DNA of 64,000 nt from Sva-07 sp942492715 (GCA_942492715.1 CALOFW010000018.1:186001-250000), one strand, 5' to 3'. Counted from the first letter of the stretch, positions 26,879-35,792 are shown. Numbers and translations are program-made. Notes: a model not told the origin generated them from the sequence alone.

Positions 26879-27088
26879 ATGTTCCTGGGAGAAGACCTCC
26901 TCGCCTGGTTGACCCTCGCATTCGGTGGGGCGCTGTTCGTCGGCAATCTGTTGGCGATCGTCAAGCCGCCCGCGAAACAACTCGACGACTCGAACCTCGA
27001 ACGGGCCCCGGTGATGCGCAGCGCCGTCTTCTCCGCGATCGGCCTGGTCGCTGCGGTCTGGGCGTTGGCGTCACTCGTCAGCGGCTGA
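26879..27088 (+). CDS. Small two-helix membrane protein
   Basis: A 69-residue protein with two predicted membrane helices (about residues 8-28 and 46-66) joined by a polar loop KPPAKQLDDSNLERAPVM. I do not recognise the family. It is divergent from trkHA and shares the repeat-bearing promoter region, so a link to potassium uptake is possible but unproven. Codon use looks normal, and the frame ends 20 bases before the convergent lipoprotein gene. Confidence 0.6.
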   Translation: MFLGEDLLAWLTLAFGGALFVGNLLAIVKPPAKQLDDSNLERAPVMRSAVFSAIGLVAAVWALASLVSG

Positions 27089-27108
27089 TCTCGGAACGCA
27101 ACGAGCGG

Positions 27109-27753
27109 TCACTCCGAGGGCGAGGAGAAGACGCCCAGCCCGACGACCGGGGCCTCGCCCTCGAACGCGACGACGTTGAGTACCACGGTGTAGGAGGAGT
27201 TCTCGTACACGGCCGCCCAGTTCTCCTCGCCCTCGTAGACCGCCTCGGCCTGCGCGGTGAAGCCACTGCTCTCGAGCTGTGCGGTGTAGTCGGCGACGAA
27301 CGACGCGGGGTCGTCGGTGGTGCCGGAGAGCTGAATTGCCGATCCGTCGGTCGACTCCATCGAGGACGCCGTCGTGATCGTCATGCCGTCGGGGGTCGGA
27401 ACGTCGGCCGGCCAGTCCTCCGGGAGCTCCGACGTCGACCCGGACGAGAAGCTGCCGTCCTCGCTCTCGATGTTGAACTCGCCCGATTCGGAGTCGGCGT
27501 TGCCGGTGATCACCGAACCATCGCCGTCGGTGACGACGAAGTTTCCGTTCTCGTCGACGGTCATCGACCCGTCCTCGGTCTCGATCGAGAAGCTGCCGTC
27601 GTCGGAGTCGATGTCGACGTTGCCGCCGCTCTGCTGTTCGATCAGTTGCTCGATGCCGGTCTCGGCGGAGTCGCTGCACGCACTGAGCATCACGGTGGCG
27701 CCAGCGGCGACGACGAGTGCGAAGCGGGTGACGGGGATGCGAGGTGTGGCCAT
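27109..27753 (-). CDS. Acidic lipoprotein with repeated DGS motifs
   Basis: A 214-residue secreted lipoprotein. A signal peptide ends in the lipobox LSAC (cysteine near residue 26). Residues about 45-105 are low in complexity and very acidic, with repeated DGSFSIE, DGSMTVD, DGSVITG and DGSFSSG units alternating with short beta-prone segments. The C-terminal half (from about residue 110, PEDWPADVPTPDGM) looks like a globular domain. No function is recognised; metal or cation binding by the acidic repeats is conceivable. Confidence 0.75.
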   Translation of the reverse strand: MATPRIPVTRFALVVAAGATVMLSACSDSAETGIEQLIEQQSGGNVDIDSDDGSFSIETEDGSMTVDENGNFVVTDGDGSVITGNADSESGEFNIESEDGSFSSGSTSELPEDWPADVPTPDGMTITTASSMESTDGSAIQLSGTTDDPASFVADYTAQLESSGFTAQAEAVYEGEENWAAVYENSSYTVVLNVVAFEGEAPVVGLGVFSSPSE

Positions 27754-27759
27754 GTCGCG

Positions 27760-27765
27760 AGGCTA
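27760..27765 (-). promoter_or_regulatory. -10-like element of the lipoprotein gene
   Basis: TAGCCT on the minus strand is followed by CGCGAC and ATG 27753. The identical hexamer and spacing precede the gene at 40445. Confidence 0.5.
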
Positions 27766-27835
27766 GACCTGCGGATCGTCCGGGTCGAGAGGCGAACCGC
27801 GCGGCGGGCGAACGTCAACAGCGATGCTCATCTGG

Positions 27836-27841
27836 AAGATT
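27836..27841 (+). promoter_or_regulatory. -10-like element of engB
   Basis: AAGATT is followed by GGGGAG and ATG 27848. GGGGAG could also act as a Shine-Dalgarno. Confidence 0.4.
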
Positions 27842-27847
27842 GGGGAG

Positions 27848-28441
27848 ATGAGCGGACCGTTGCGCCTGACCTTCCTGCAGTCGGCCAGCCGCGCCGACCA
27901 GTTACCGCCGTCACCGGCCGAGGTCGCCTTCGTCGGACGATCGAACGTCGGCAAGTCGTCGCTCGTCAACGCGCTTGCCAACCGCAAGCAACTGGCACGC
28001 GTGTCGAACACACCTGGCCGTACTCAGCTCATCAACCTGTTCGAGGTCGCCAGCGCTCGCCCGGAGCCGGGCACGATGGTCGACCTCCCCGGCTACGGCT
28101 TCGCCAAAGCGGCGAAGAACGTCAAGCGCGACTGGCCCGAGATGATCGAGGGATACCTCCTCGATCGGGACAACCTGTCAATGGTGTTCGTGCTGGTCGA
28201 CGGTGTGATCGGGCCGACCACGCTCGACGCCCAGATGCTCGACTGGCTCCGCTACAACGGCGTGCCGCACACCGTGGTCGCCACGAAGTTCGACAAGGTG
28301 AAGTCGTCGAAGCGTGCGACACGCAAGAAGGAACTCGCGGCGGGCTGTCAACTCGATCAGGGCGACATCGTGTGGGCGAGCGCGTCGAAGGGCGACGGGA
28401 TCGACGCGCTGCGCTCGCTCGTGCGGACCTGGGTGGGCTGA
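27848..28441 (+). CDS. engB: Ribosome biogenesis GTPase YsxC/EngB
   Basis: A 197-residue GTPase needed for assembly of the large ribosomal subunit. G1 is VAFVGRSNVGKSSLVNAL, G2 lies in VSNTPGRTQLINLF, G3 is MVDLPGYGFAKA, and G4 is VATKFDKVKSSKR, all in EngB form. An in-frame ATG at 27824 would add eight residues, but ATG 27848 has the better context. Confidence 0.95.
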   Translation: MSGPLRLTFLQSASRADQLPPSPAEVAFVGRSNVGKSSLVNALANRKQLARVSNTPGRTQLINLFEVASARPEPGTMVDLPGYGFAKAAKNVKRDWPEMIEGYLLDRDNLSMVFVLVDGVIGPTTLDAQMLDWLRYNGVPHTVVATKFDKVKSSKRATRKKELAAGCQLDQGDIVWASASKGDGIDALRSLVRTWVG

Positions 28442-28447
28442 GTTCGT

Positions 28448-28453
28448 TAGCGT
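28448..28453 (+). promoter_or_regulatory. -10-like element of the FabH-like gene
   Basis: TAGCGT is followed by seven bases and ATG 28461, beginning only seven bases after the engB stop. The same hexamer precedes the PhyH gene at 36715. Confidence 0.45.
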
Positions 28454-28460
28454 CGGCGAC

Positions 28461-29597
28461 ATGCCATTCGTCGACCTGCCTGCCGTCTCGATCACGGGAA
28501 CCGGGCTGTTCACACCCTCGGAGTCGATCAGCAACGCCGAGCTCGCGGCGTCGCTCGCCGAGTCGGTGTTGAAGTGGAACGCCGAGCACGCCGAGGAGAT
28601 CGCCTCCGGAGCGCTCGCCGAACGGCCGCTGCCCGACGAGGAATTCATCCTGAAGGCGTCGGGCATCCGATCGCGCCACGTGATGGAGAAGTCCGGGGTG
28701 CTCGACCCGGCCCGGATGCGACCGCGGCTCGAGACGCGCTCCGAGGACCAGCTCGGCATCCAGGCGGAGATGTCGATGTCGGCCATCCACGAGGCACTCG
28801 CACAGGCCGGCCGCTCGCCATCCGATGTCGACGCGGTGATCGTCGGGTGCTCGAACCTGCAGCGCGCCTACCCCGCCGTGGCCATCGAGATCCAGGACGC
28901 CCTCGGCGCGTCCGGCTGGGGGTACGACATGAACGTCGCATGCTCGTCGGCGACGTTCTCGATCCAGGCCGCGGTCGACGCGCTGCGCAACGGCAGCGCG
29001 AACTGCGTCGTCGTGGTCAATCCCGAGATCACGTCGGGGCACAACAACTTCGAGCTCCGTGACTTCCACTTCATCTTCGGCGATGCCTGCACCGCATTGG
29101 TGTTGGAGCGTGCCGACGATGCGGTTGCGTCGACGGCCTGGGAGGTGCTGGGAACCAAGCTGGCGACGAAGTTCTCCAACAACATCCGCAACGACTTCGG
29201 CTTCCTCAACGCCTCGGAGGTCGTCGAACGCGATCCCCACGAGGTCGTGTTCAGGCAGAACGGCCAGATGGTGTTCCGCGAGGTCTGTCCGATGGTCGCC
29301 GAGCACATCTCGACACATCTCGCCGCGCTCGACCTCGACGCCGACGACGTCCGCCGGTTCTGGTTGCACCAGGCCAACCTCAAGATGAACCAGCTGATCG
29401 CGAAGGGCGTACTCGGACGACTGCCGAGCGACGACGAGGCGCCGGTGATCCTCGACGAGTACGCCAACACCAGCTCGGCCGGCTCGGTGATCGCCTTCCA
29501 TCTCCACCGCGACGACCTCGGGCCAGGTGACCTCGGCGTGATCTGTTCGTTCGGTGCGGGATACTCGGTCGGCAGTGTGATCGTCCGACGCCGGTGA
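28461..29597 (+). CDS. 3-oxoacyl-ACP synthase III-like (FabH/beta-ketodecanoyl-ACP synthase-like)
   Basis: A 378-residue thiolase-fold condensing enzyme. The catalytic triad is visible: cysteine in NVACSSATFSIQ, histidine in FWLHQANLKMNQL and asparagine in EYANTSSAGSVI. It is longer than housekeeping FabH (about 320 residues), with an insertion of roughly 40 residues after the N-terminal strand (AEHAEEIASGALAERPLPDEEFILKASGIRSRHV), a form seen in beta-ketodecanoyl-ACP synthases that start fatty acid synthesis from longer acyl-CoA. No other fatty acid synthesis genes are adjacent. Confidence 0.85.
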   Translation: MPFVDLPAVSITGTGLFTPSESISNAELAASLAESVLKWNAEHAEEIASGALAERPLPDEEFILKASGIRSRHVMEKSGVLDPARMRPRLETRSEDQLGIQAEMSMSAIHEALAQAGRSPSDVDAVIVGCSNLQRAYPAVAIEIQDALGASGWGYDMNVACSSATFSIQAAVDALRNGSANCVVVVNPEITSGHNNFELRDFHFIFGDACTALVLERADDAVASTAWEVLGTKLATKFSNNIRNDFGFLNASEVVERDPHEVVFRQNGQMVFREVCPMVAEHISTHLAALDLDADDVRRFWLHQANLKMNQLIAKGVLGRLPSDDEAPVILDEYANTSSAGSVIAFHLHRDDLGPGDLGVICSFGAGYSVGSVIVRRR

Positions 29598-29603
29598 AAC
29601 ACT
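29598..29603 (+). promoter_or_regulatory. -10-like element of the LLM oxidoreductase gene at 29611
   Basis: AACACT begins at the FabH-like stop codon and is followed by seven bases and ATG 29611. Confidence 0.35.
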
Positions 29604-29610
29604 GGAGACC

Positions 29611-30369
29611 ATGAGCTTCCACGTCGGTGTCCAACTCCATCCTCAGCAGACGTCCTACGTCGAGATCCGTGACGCCTGGCGTCGAGCCGAATCGGTGGGC
29701 GTCGACTCGATCTGGACGTGGGACCACTTCTTCCCGCTCTACGGCGATCCGTCGGCTCCCCACTTCGAGGGGTGGACGCTCCTGACGGCGATGGCGGCCG
29801 ACACCGAGCGCGCCAAGCTCGGGATGCTCGTCACCTGCAACAGCTACCGCAACCCGGAGTTGCTCGCCGACATGGCACGCACCGCCGACCACGTCTCCGG
29901 TGGGCGGATGTACCTGGGTATCGGTTCGGGCTGGTTCGAGCGCGACTACACCGAGTACGGCTACGACTTCGGCACGGCGATCGGGCGGCTCCGCAAGCTC
30001 GGCGACGACCTGCCCCGCCTGAAGGCGCGGCTCGCCTCGCTCAACCCGGCGCCGATCGGCAAGCTGCCGATCCTCGTGGGCGGCTCCGGCGAGAAGGTCA
30101 CCCTGAAGCTGACTGCCGAGCACGCCGACGCGTGGAACTCGTTCGGTCCCCCGGAGACGTTCGCCCACAAGAACTCCGTGCTCGACAACTGGTGCGCCGA
30201 GATCGGTCGCGATCCCTCGGAGATCGAGCGGACGGTGGCGATCTCACCCGAGGACGTCGGCAGCGTCGATGCCTTCCTCGAGGCGGGGGCGACCCACCTC
30301 ATCGTGATGCTCGGCCACCCGTACGACCTCTCCTCGGTCGAGCAGTTGACCGCCCGCCGAGACGCCTGA
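29611..30369 (+). CDS. LLM-class F420-dependent oxidoreductase
   Basis: A 252-residue luciferase-like TIM-barrel protein. SIWTWDHFFPLYGDP, KLGMLVTCNSYRNPELLADMARTADHVSGGRMYLGIGSGW and PILVGGSGEKVTLKLTAEHADAWNSFG are characteristic of actinobacterial F420-type members rather than FMN luciferases. The substrate is unknown. It is shorter than the usual 280-340 residues but complete in motifs. It ends six bases before the convergent TetR gene. Confidence 0.85.
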   Translation: MSFHVGVQLHPQQTSYVEIRDAWRRAESVGVDSIWTWDHFFPLYGDPSAPHFEGWTLLTAMAADTERAKLGMLVTCNSYRNPELLADMARTADHVSGGRMYLGIGSGWFERDYTEYGYDFGTAIGRLRKLGDDLPRLKARLASLNPAPIGKLPILVGGSGEKVTLKLTAEHADAWNSFGPPETFAHKNSVLDNWCAEIGRDPSEIERTVAISPEDVGSVDAFLEAGATHLIVMLGHPYDLSSVEQLTARRDA

Positions 30370-30375
30370 CCTCGA

Positions 30376-31011
30376 TCACCTCGTCGGCTCACCGCTCGTC
30401 CGGCCACACGGCTCAGCGGGGGCGTGGAGGCGGACGAAGTCGTCGATGACGCGATCGGCGCGGGCGGCATCGAACACCTCGCTCGACATGAACCGCAGGA
30501 ACAGGAAGCTCCCGACGATCGAGGCCATGCTCGACCCCGGTTCGACGTCCGGTCGGAGTTCGCCGACGGAGATCGCGGTGTCGATGATCCGGGCGAACAC
30601 CGTACGGAACTCGGTGAGGAACTCGTCGCGGACGGCGATCACCTCGGGGTCGTGCAGGGCCCGCTCCATCATGTTGGCGATCATCGGTGCCCGCTGCTCG
30701 TCGACCAGGTCGGCGACCAAGGGTCCGAACACGATGGCGAGATCGTCGCGCAGGATGCCTGACAGCCCGTCGATGTCGGGCTTGTGGCGCCTGATGGAGT
30801 CGATGGTCGCACGCAGGAGGTCCTCACGGGTCGGCCAGTGGGCGTACACGGTCGTGCGGCTGACGCTCGCCGCGGTGGCCACGTTGCCGTGGGTGATCGC
30901 ACCCGGGCCGTCGTGCATCATCAGCTCCGCCGCCGCCTCGATCACGGCGGTGCGTGTGCGCTCGACGCGGGGGTCGTCAGGTCGGGGAGGGGAGAGGTTC
31001 GTCGTGGTCAT
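30376..31011 (-). CDS. TetR family transcriptional regulator
   Basis: A 211-residue regulator. The N-terminal helix-turn-helix is TRTAVIEAAAELMMHDGPGAITHGNVATAASVSRTTVYAHWPTREDLLRATI. The C-terminal ligand domain is all helical and divergent. It is transcribed away from the MMPL exporter gene and probably represses it through the palindrome at 31132-31146. ATG 31011 is the first methionine before the DNA-binding domain; the frame stays open upstream only as antisense to the exporter gene. Confidence 0.87.
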   Translation of the reverse strand: MTTTNLSPPRPDDPRVERTRTAVIEAAAELMMHDGPGAITHGNVATAASVSRTTVYAHWPTREDLLRATIDSIRRHKPDIDGLSGILRDDLAIVFGPLVADLVDEQRAPMIANMMERALHDPEVIAVRDEFLTEFRTVFARIIDTAISVGELRPDVEPGSSMASIVGSFLFLRFMSSEVFDAARADRVIDDFVRLHAPAEPCGRTSGEPTR

Positions 31012-31131
31012 CGGGGTCCACACCTCGGTGGGCGTTCGTGATGCCGGGTCGTGATGATCTCGATCACGACGCGCCATGCGGTGTGTCGTCGGACACGTCA
31101 CCGAGCGTCTGCTTGTGATTACGCATTCTAC

Positions 31132-31146
31132 TGGACAGAATGTCCA
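31132..31146. promoter_or_regulatory. Operator palindrome in front of the MMPL gene
   Basis: TGGACA-GAA-TGTCCA is a perfect 6-bp inverted repeat ending four bases before the ATG at 31150. It lies in the gap between the divergent TetR and MMPL genes and overlaps the likely transcription start (TTCTAC or TACTGG as -10), an ideal site for TetR repression. Confidence 0.6.
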
Positions 31147-31149
31147 ACA

Positions 31150-33630
31150 ATGAACATGACGTCCACTCCCACCCAGGACGCGTCGGGCCGGCCCGATGAC
31201 GCCGGCCGCCCGTACGAGCCAGCTCACGGCGCGCCACACATCCCCGTCGAGGTGCCCGACTCGGCGTGGGGCAAGCTCGGGCGTTTCGGCTTCCGCCGGC
31301 GCTGGCTCGTGCTCGGCGCCTGGGTGACCGCACTCGTCACGGTGTTCGTGCTCGTCGGCACGATCGGCGCGTCGAGCGACAGCTCGTTCTCGATCCCCGA
31401 TTCGGAATCGAAGAGTGGTTTCGACACGCTCGACGCCTACTTCGGCGGGGCCGGCAGTGGACGCTCCGGCTCGATCATCTTCCGCGCCGATCAAGGTGTC
31501 GACGACCCCGAGGTCGCCGCAGCGATGACCGAACTGTTCGACGAAGTCGCAGCGATCGAGGGCGTCACACTGACCAGCCCCTACTCTCCACAGGGTGTGG
31601 CGCTCGGCCTGATCGCCACCGAGGGACCGCTCGCCGGGCAGGTCGCCTATGCCCCGGTCGACCTCTCCGAGAACCTCAGCGAGACCGACACCGGCGAGAT
31701 CGGCACCGAGATCGCCGACCTGAAGCCGACCGACGTCGACGGCCTGCAGGTCGAGGTCGGCGGCCAGGCGCTCGGCGAGTTCGAGCCGCCCGAGTCCGAA
31801 CTCATCGGACTGGGCTTCGCCATCGTCATCTTGATCCTGTCGTTCGGTTCGGTGCTCGCGATGGGGTTGCCGATCGGTGTCGCGTTGTTCGGTGTCGGCA
31901 TCGGCGCCGGGCTGATCACGCTGCTCTCCAACGTGATCTCGGTCCCCGACTTCGCCGTCACGCTCGGCGCGATGATCGGCATCGGTGTCGGCATCGACTA
32001 CGCGCTCTTCATCGTCACGCGATATCGAGAGGGCCTGAAGGCGGGCCTCGATCCCGAGCAGTCGACCGTCGTCGCGCTCGACACCGCCGGGCGGGCGGTT
32101 GTCTTCGCTGGCTTCACGGTGGTGATCTCGCTGCTCGGCATGTTCATCATGGGCCTGTCGTTCATCAACGGTCTCGCAACCGGCGCCGCGATCACCGTGC
32201 TGGTCACGATGATCGCGTCGGTGACCCTGCTGCCCGCGTTGCTCGGTTTCGCCCAACGCAAGGTCGAGGTGTCGCGCTGGCGTGGTGTGATCGCAGCCGG
32301 GTTGGTCGCCGTCGCCCTGGTCGGCGTCGGGCTCAGCATCCAACCACTGCTCCTCGGTCTGCCGCTCGCCGTGGTGGTGATGCTCGCATCGTTCGCGGTG
32401 GCGCCGCTGCGCAAGGAGCTTCCGCCGCGTAAGGAGAAGCCGCTCCGGCAGACCTGGGCGTACAAGTGGAGCCGTTTCGTGCAGCACCGCCCATGGCCGA
32501 TCGCGATCGCGACCACGCTGTTCCTGCTGTTGATGTCGGTACCGGTGCTCGGCCTGCGTCTCGGTTTCTCCGACGAGAGCAACTTCGCCGAGGGCACCAC
32601 CACGCGTGCCGCCTACGACCTCACCAGCGAGGCGTTCGGGCCCGGCACCAACGGCCCGTTGTTGTTGACCGCCGAACTCTCGTCGCCGCAGGACCTCCAG
32701 GTGCTCGCCGAGTTGACCGGCACGTTGGCTGCCACCGACGGTGTCGCCGACGTGGTCGGCCCGCTGCCGAACACCGGCGACCCGGCGACCGCCGAGGCCG
32801 CGATCATCCGGTTGACGCCGACGACCGGGCCGCAGGACGAGGCCACGGCCAACCTGGTGAACTCGCTGCGCGACGACGTCGTGCCATCGGTGACCGAGGG
32901 CACCGAGGTGGTCGTCAACGTGTCGGGTGCCGTTGCTGCGAACATCGACTTCAGTTCGTACCTCGCGAAGCGGATCCCGATCTTCTTCGCTGCTGTCTTG
33001 AGCCTCTCGTTCCTGCTGCTGATGATGGTGTTCCGATCGGTGCTCGTGCCGCTCAAGGCGGTCATCATGAACATGCTCTCGATCGGTGGCGCCTACGGCA
33101 TCGTCGTTGCGGTGTTCGGCTGGGGCTGGGGCGCGTCGCTCTTCAACACAGCGGGCGGGCCGATCGAACCGTTCCTGCCGATGATGATGTTCGCCATCGT
33201 GTTCGGGTTGTCGATGGACTACGAGGTCTTCCTGCTGTCGCGGGTGAAGGAGGAGTTCGACCGGACCGGTGATCCGAAGGGCTCGGTGGCCGACGGCCTG
33301 GCCGCCACGGCACGTGTGATCACTGCGGCGGCGGCGATCATGATCGTCGTCTTCGCCGGGTTCGTGCTCGAGGACAACCGGATCATCAAGATGTTCGGCC
33401 TCGGACTCGCCTCAGCGGTGTTCCTCGACGCGACGTTCGTCCGCATGCTGCTGGTGCCGGCGACGATGGAGTTGCTCGGTGCCAGGAACTGGTGGCTGCC
33501 GAAGTGGCTCGACCGGATCCTGCCGACGCTCAACGTCGAGGGTGGCACGCACACGAGCGCGATCGCCCTCGCTCACGAGGAAGAGCAGCGCGAACAAGCC
33601 GAGCGCGACCAGCAACTCGTCGACGCCTGA
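31150..33630 (+). CDS. MMPL/RND family membrane transporter
   Basis: An 826-residue exporter with twelve predicted membrane helices and two large extracytoplasmic loops. The first MMPL domain has GAMIGIGVGIDYALFIVTRYREGLKAG and the second has FAIVFGLSMDYEVFLLSRVKEEFDRTGD; both contain the conserved GxxxDY proton-relay motif. Actinobacterial relatives export lipids, glycolipids or drugs. The divergent TetR regulator and palindromic operator suggest induction by the substrate. Starts at 31150 and 31156 are both possible. Confidence 0.9.
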   Translation: MNMTSTPTQDASGRPDDAGRPYEPAHGAPHIPVEVPDSAWGKLGRFGFRRRWLVLGAWVTALVTVFVLVGTIGASSDSSFSIPDSESKSGFDTLDAYFGGAGSGRSGSIIFRADQGVDDPEVAAAMTELFDEVAAIEGVTLTSPYSPQGVALGLIATEGPLAGQVAYAPVDLSENLSETDTGEIGTEIADLKPTDVDGLQVEVGGQALGEFEPPESELIGLGFAIVILILSFGSVLAMGLPIGVALFGVGIGAGLITLLSNVISVPDFAVTLGAMIGIGVGIDYALFIVTRYREGLKAGLDPEQSTVVALDTAGRAVVFAGFTVVISLLGMFIMGLSFINGLATGAAITVLVTMIASVTLLPALLGFAQRKVEVSRWRGVIAAGLVAVALVGVGLSIQPLLLGLPLAVVVMLASFAVAPLRKELPPRKEKPLRQTWAYKWSRFVQHRPWPIAIATTLFLLLMSVPVLGLRLGFSDESNFAEGTTTRAAYDLTSEAFGPGTNGPLLLTAELSSPQDLQVLAELTGTLAATDGVADVVGPLPNTGDPATAEAAIIRLTPTTGPQDEATANLVNSLRDDVVPSVTEGTEVVVNVSGAVAANIDFSSYLAKRIPIFFAAVLSLSFLLLMMVFRSVLVPLKAVIMNMLSIGGAYGIVVAVFGWGWGASLFNTAGGPIEPFLPMMMFAIVFGLSMDYEVFLLSRVKEEFDRTGDPKGSVADGLAATARVITAAAAIMIVVFAGFVLEDNRIIKMFGLGLASAVFLDATFVRMLLVPATMELLGARNWWLPKWLDRILPTLNVEGGTHTSAIALAHEEEQREQAERDQQLVDA

Positions 33631-33661
33631 TCACTTCAGGGGTCGGACCCCCGATGTGATC
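33629..33661 (+). terminator. Imperfect 16-bp hairpin (palindrome family 1, copy 4)
   Basis: Bases 33629-33644 and 33646-33661 pair with two mismatches; the core is AGGGGTCGGACCCCC. It begins at the MMPL stop codon and ends about 70 bases before the DM13 promoter, so it can terminate the exporter transcript. Confidence 0.65.
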
Positions 33662-33732
33662 CCAGTTCTTTCCAATCGGGGAACGGACTCGGAACGATCG
33701 CAGATCCGGGTCCGTCGCCGTCGAGACGTTCC

Positions 33733-33738
33733 TAGCTT
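33733..33738 (+). promoter_or_regulatory. -10-like element of the DM13 gene
   Basis: TAGCTT is followed by GCTGCC and ATG 33745, the same arrangement as at the MFS gene (12260). Confidence 0.5.
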
Positions 33739-33744
33739 GCTGCC

Positions 33745-34428
33745 ATGAGTTGGATTCGCAGCAACCTCAAGATCGTCCTGCCGGTGACGGCCCTGGTTCT
33801 CGGCGGACTGGCGTTCCTGGCGTTCGGTGTGTTCGGTGTACACACCCTCTTCATCGACGACGAGGTCGACGAAGCGGGTCCGGTCTTCGATTCGGGCGTC
33901 GTGGCGGGCGACGTCCTCGCGGACGAACCGGTGACGACCGACGCACCGGCGTCAACCGCTGCGGCTGCGGCGACCGAAGCGCCCTCGTCGACAGGGGCGC
34001 CCGGCGCGAACGAGGAGGCGCTGGTGGCCCCGCCCGTCGAGACGGCTCCCCCGGTGACCGAGGCGCCGGCTCCGCAGATCGTCACCGTCGCCCAGGGTTC
34101 GTTCATCCCGCGCGGCCGCTACTCCGGTGAGGGCACTGCACTCGTGCTCAACGACGGCAGTGAGCAGCGGTTCCTGCGTTTCGAGAACTTCTCGACCGAC
34201 AACGGCCCCGACCTGAACGTGTACCTCACCACGTCGGACGCGAACGCCGACGGCGGCACGTTCGACGACGAGTTCGTCGACCTCGGCACCCTCAAGGGCA
34301 ACATCGGCGACCAGAACTACGAGATCCCACCGGACGTCGACCTCTCGGTCTACGACACCGTTGTCGTGTGGTGCGTCCGGTTCTCGACCCCCTTCACCGC
34401 CGCCGACCTGGTCGCCGTCCAGAGCTGA
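33745..34428 (+). CDS. Membrane-anchored DM13-domain protein
   Basis: A 227-residue protein. One membrane helix near residues 9-30 anchors it; a flexible linker rich in Ala, Thr and Pro covers about residues 60-115. The DM13 domain follows (GSFIPRGRYSGEGTALVLNDGSEQRFLRFENFSTDNGPDLNVYLT) and ends with the conserved cysteine in VVVWCVRFSTPF. DM13 domains are predicted to take part in redox or electron-transfer steps outside the membrane. It converges on gdhA with a 17-base gap. Confidence 0.82.
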   Translation: MSWIRSNLKIVLPVTALVLGGLAFLAFGVFGVHTLFIDDEVDEAGPVFDSGVVAGDVLADEPVTTDAPASTAAAAATEAPSSTGAPGANEEALVAPPVETAPPVTEAPAPQIVTVAQGSFIPRGRYSGEGTALVLNDGSEQRFLRFENFSTDNGPDLNVYLTTSDANADGGTFDDEFVDLGTLKGNIGDQNYEIPPDVDLSVYDTVVVWCVRFSTPFTAADLVAVQS

Positions 34429-34445
34429 CGGCGTCGACCTGCCGG

Positions 34446-35780
34446 TCAGACCAGCCCGAGCGCGAGCATCGCCCGGGCGACCCGTTCGAAGCCGGCGATG
34501 TTCGCTCCGACCACGTAGTTGCCCGGTGCCCCGTACTCGTCGGCAACGCTGAGGCATGTCGTGTGGATCGTCGCCATGATGTCGGCGAGGCGACCCTCGG
34601 TGTACTCGAAGCTCCAGGCGTCGCGGCTCGCGTTCTGCTGCATCTCCAGCGCCGACGTCGCCACGCCACCAGCGTTCGCCGCCTTCCCGGGACCGAAGGC
34701 GACACCGGCATCGTTGAAGGCGTCGACCGCGTCCGCCGTGCACGGCATGTTCGCGCCCTCGACGACGGCGATGCATCCGTTCGAGATCAGGGCGCGGGCG
34801 CCGCGTTCGCCGAGTTCGTTCTGGGTCGCGCACGGCAGCGCCAGGTCGCACGGCACGCTCCAGATCGAATCGGTCGAGAAGGCCGCACCGCGTCGAGCGG
34901 CGTAGTCGGTGAGGCGGCCGCGTTCGACCAGCTTCACCTCCTTCAGCAGTTCGAGGTCGATTCCGTCCGGCTCGTGCACGTAGCCGCCGGAGTCGGAGCA
35001 GGCCACGACGACGGCGCCCAACTGCTGCAGCTTCTCGATCGCGTAGATCGCGACGTTGCCGGAGCCCGACACCACACACCGCTTCTCCTCGAGTGATTCG
35101 CCGCGTGCTTGGAGCATCTGCCGGGCGAAGAACACCGCGCCGTAGCCGGTTGCCTCGGTCCGCACCAGCGAGCCGCCCCAGGCAACGCCCTTGCCGGTGA
35201 TCACGCCGGACTCGTACCTGTTGGTGATGCGCTTGTACTGGCCGAACATGTAGCCGATCTCCCGCTGGCCCACCCCGATGTCGCCGGCGGGGACGTCGGT
35301 CAGTTCGCCGATGTGGCGATAGAGCTCGGTCATGAAGCTCTGGCAGAACCGCATGACCTCGCCGTTGGAGCGCCCCTTGGGGTCGAAGTCGGCGCCGCCC
35401 TTGCCGCCGCCGATCGGCTGTCCGGACAACGCGTTCTTGAACACCTGCTCGAAGCCGAGGAACTTCATCACCCCGAGGTCGACCGACGGAGCGAACCGCA
35501 GCCCACCCTTGTACGGGCCGAGGGCGCTGTTGAACTCGACGCGGAACCCGCGGTTCACCTGGACCTCACCGTCGTCGGCCTGCCACGGGACCCGGAAGAT
35601 CACCTGGCGTTCGGGCTCACAGATCCGCTGGATGATCTTGTGCTCGGCGAACTCCGGATGCTTGGCGATCGCCGGACCGATCGACTCGAGCACCTCCGCC
35701 GCCGCCTGATGGAACTCGGGCTGAGCCGGGTTGGTCCGCACGATGTCGTCGTAGATGGCAGCGAGCTCGTCGTTCGGCAT
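34446..35780 (-). CDS. gdhA: NADP-specific glutamate dehydrogenase
   Basis: A 444-residue hexameric enzyme that makes glutamate from 2-oxoglutarate and ammonia. FNSALGPYKGGLRFAPSVDLGVMKFLGFEQVFKNAL contains the substrate lysines, PIGGGKGGADFDPKG the catalytic lysine loop, and CVVSGSGNVAIYAIEKL the dinucleotide fold. Length matches the NADP-dependent small hexameric class. ATG 35780 gives the normal N-terminus and follows CACACT by six bases; an upstream in-frame start adds only 13 residues. Confidence 0.95.
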   Translation of the reverse strand: MPNDELAAIYDDIVRTNPAQPEFHQAAAEVLESIGPAIAKHPEFAEHKIIQRICEPERQVIFRVPWQADDGEVQVNRGFRVEFNSALGPYKGGLRFAPSVDLGVMKFLGFEQVFKNALSGQPIGGGKGGADFDPKGRSNGEVMRFCQSFMTELYRHIGELTDVPAGDIGVGQREIGYMFGQYKRITNRYESGVITGKGVAWGGSLVRTEATGYGAVFFARQMLQARGESLEEKRCVVSGSGNVAIYAIEKLQQLGAVVVACSDSGGYVHEPDGIDLELLKEVKLVERGRLTDYAARRGAAFSTDSIWSVPCDLALPCATQNELGERGARALISNGCIAVVEGANMPCTADAVDAFNDAGVAFGPGKAANAGGVATSALEMQQNASRDAWSFEYTEGRLADIMATIHTTCLSVADEYGAPGNYVVGANIAGFERVARAMLALGLV

Positions 35781-35786
35781 GCGGTC

Positions 35787-35792
35787 AGTGTG
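35787..35792 (-). promoter_or_regulatory. -10-like element of gdhA
   Basis: CACACT on the minus strand is followed by GACCGC and ATG 35780. Confidence 0.35.

Noticed and set aside
31012..32487. Long minus-strand extension of the TetR frame
   Set aside because: It is antisense to the MMPL exporter, rich in Asp, Glu and Arg with no domain; high GC keeps the frame open.
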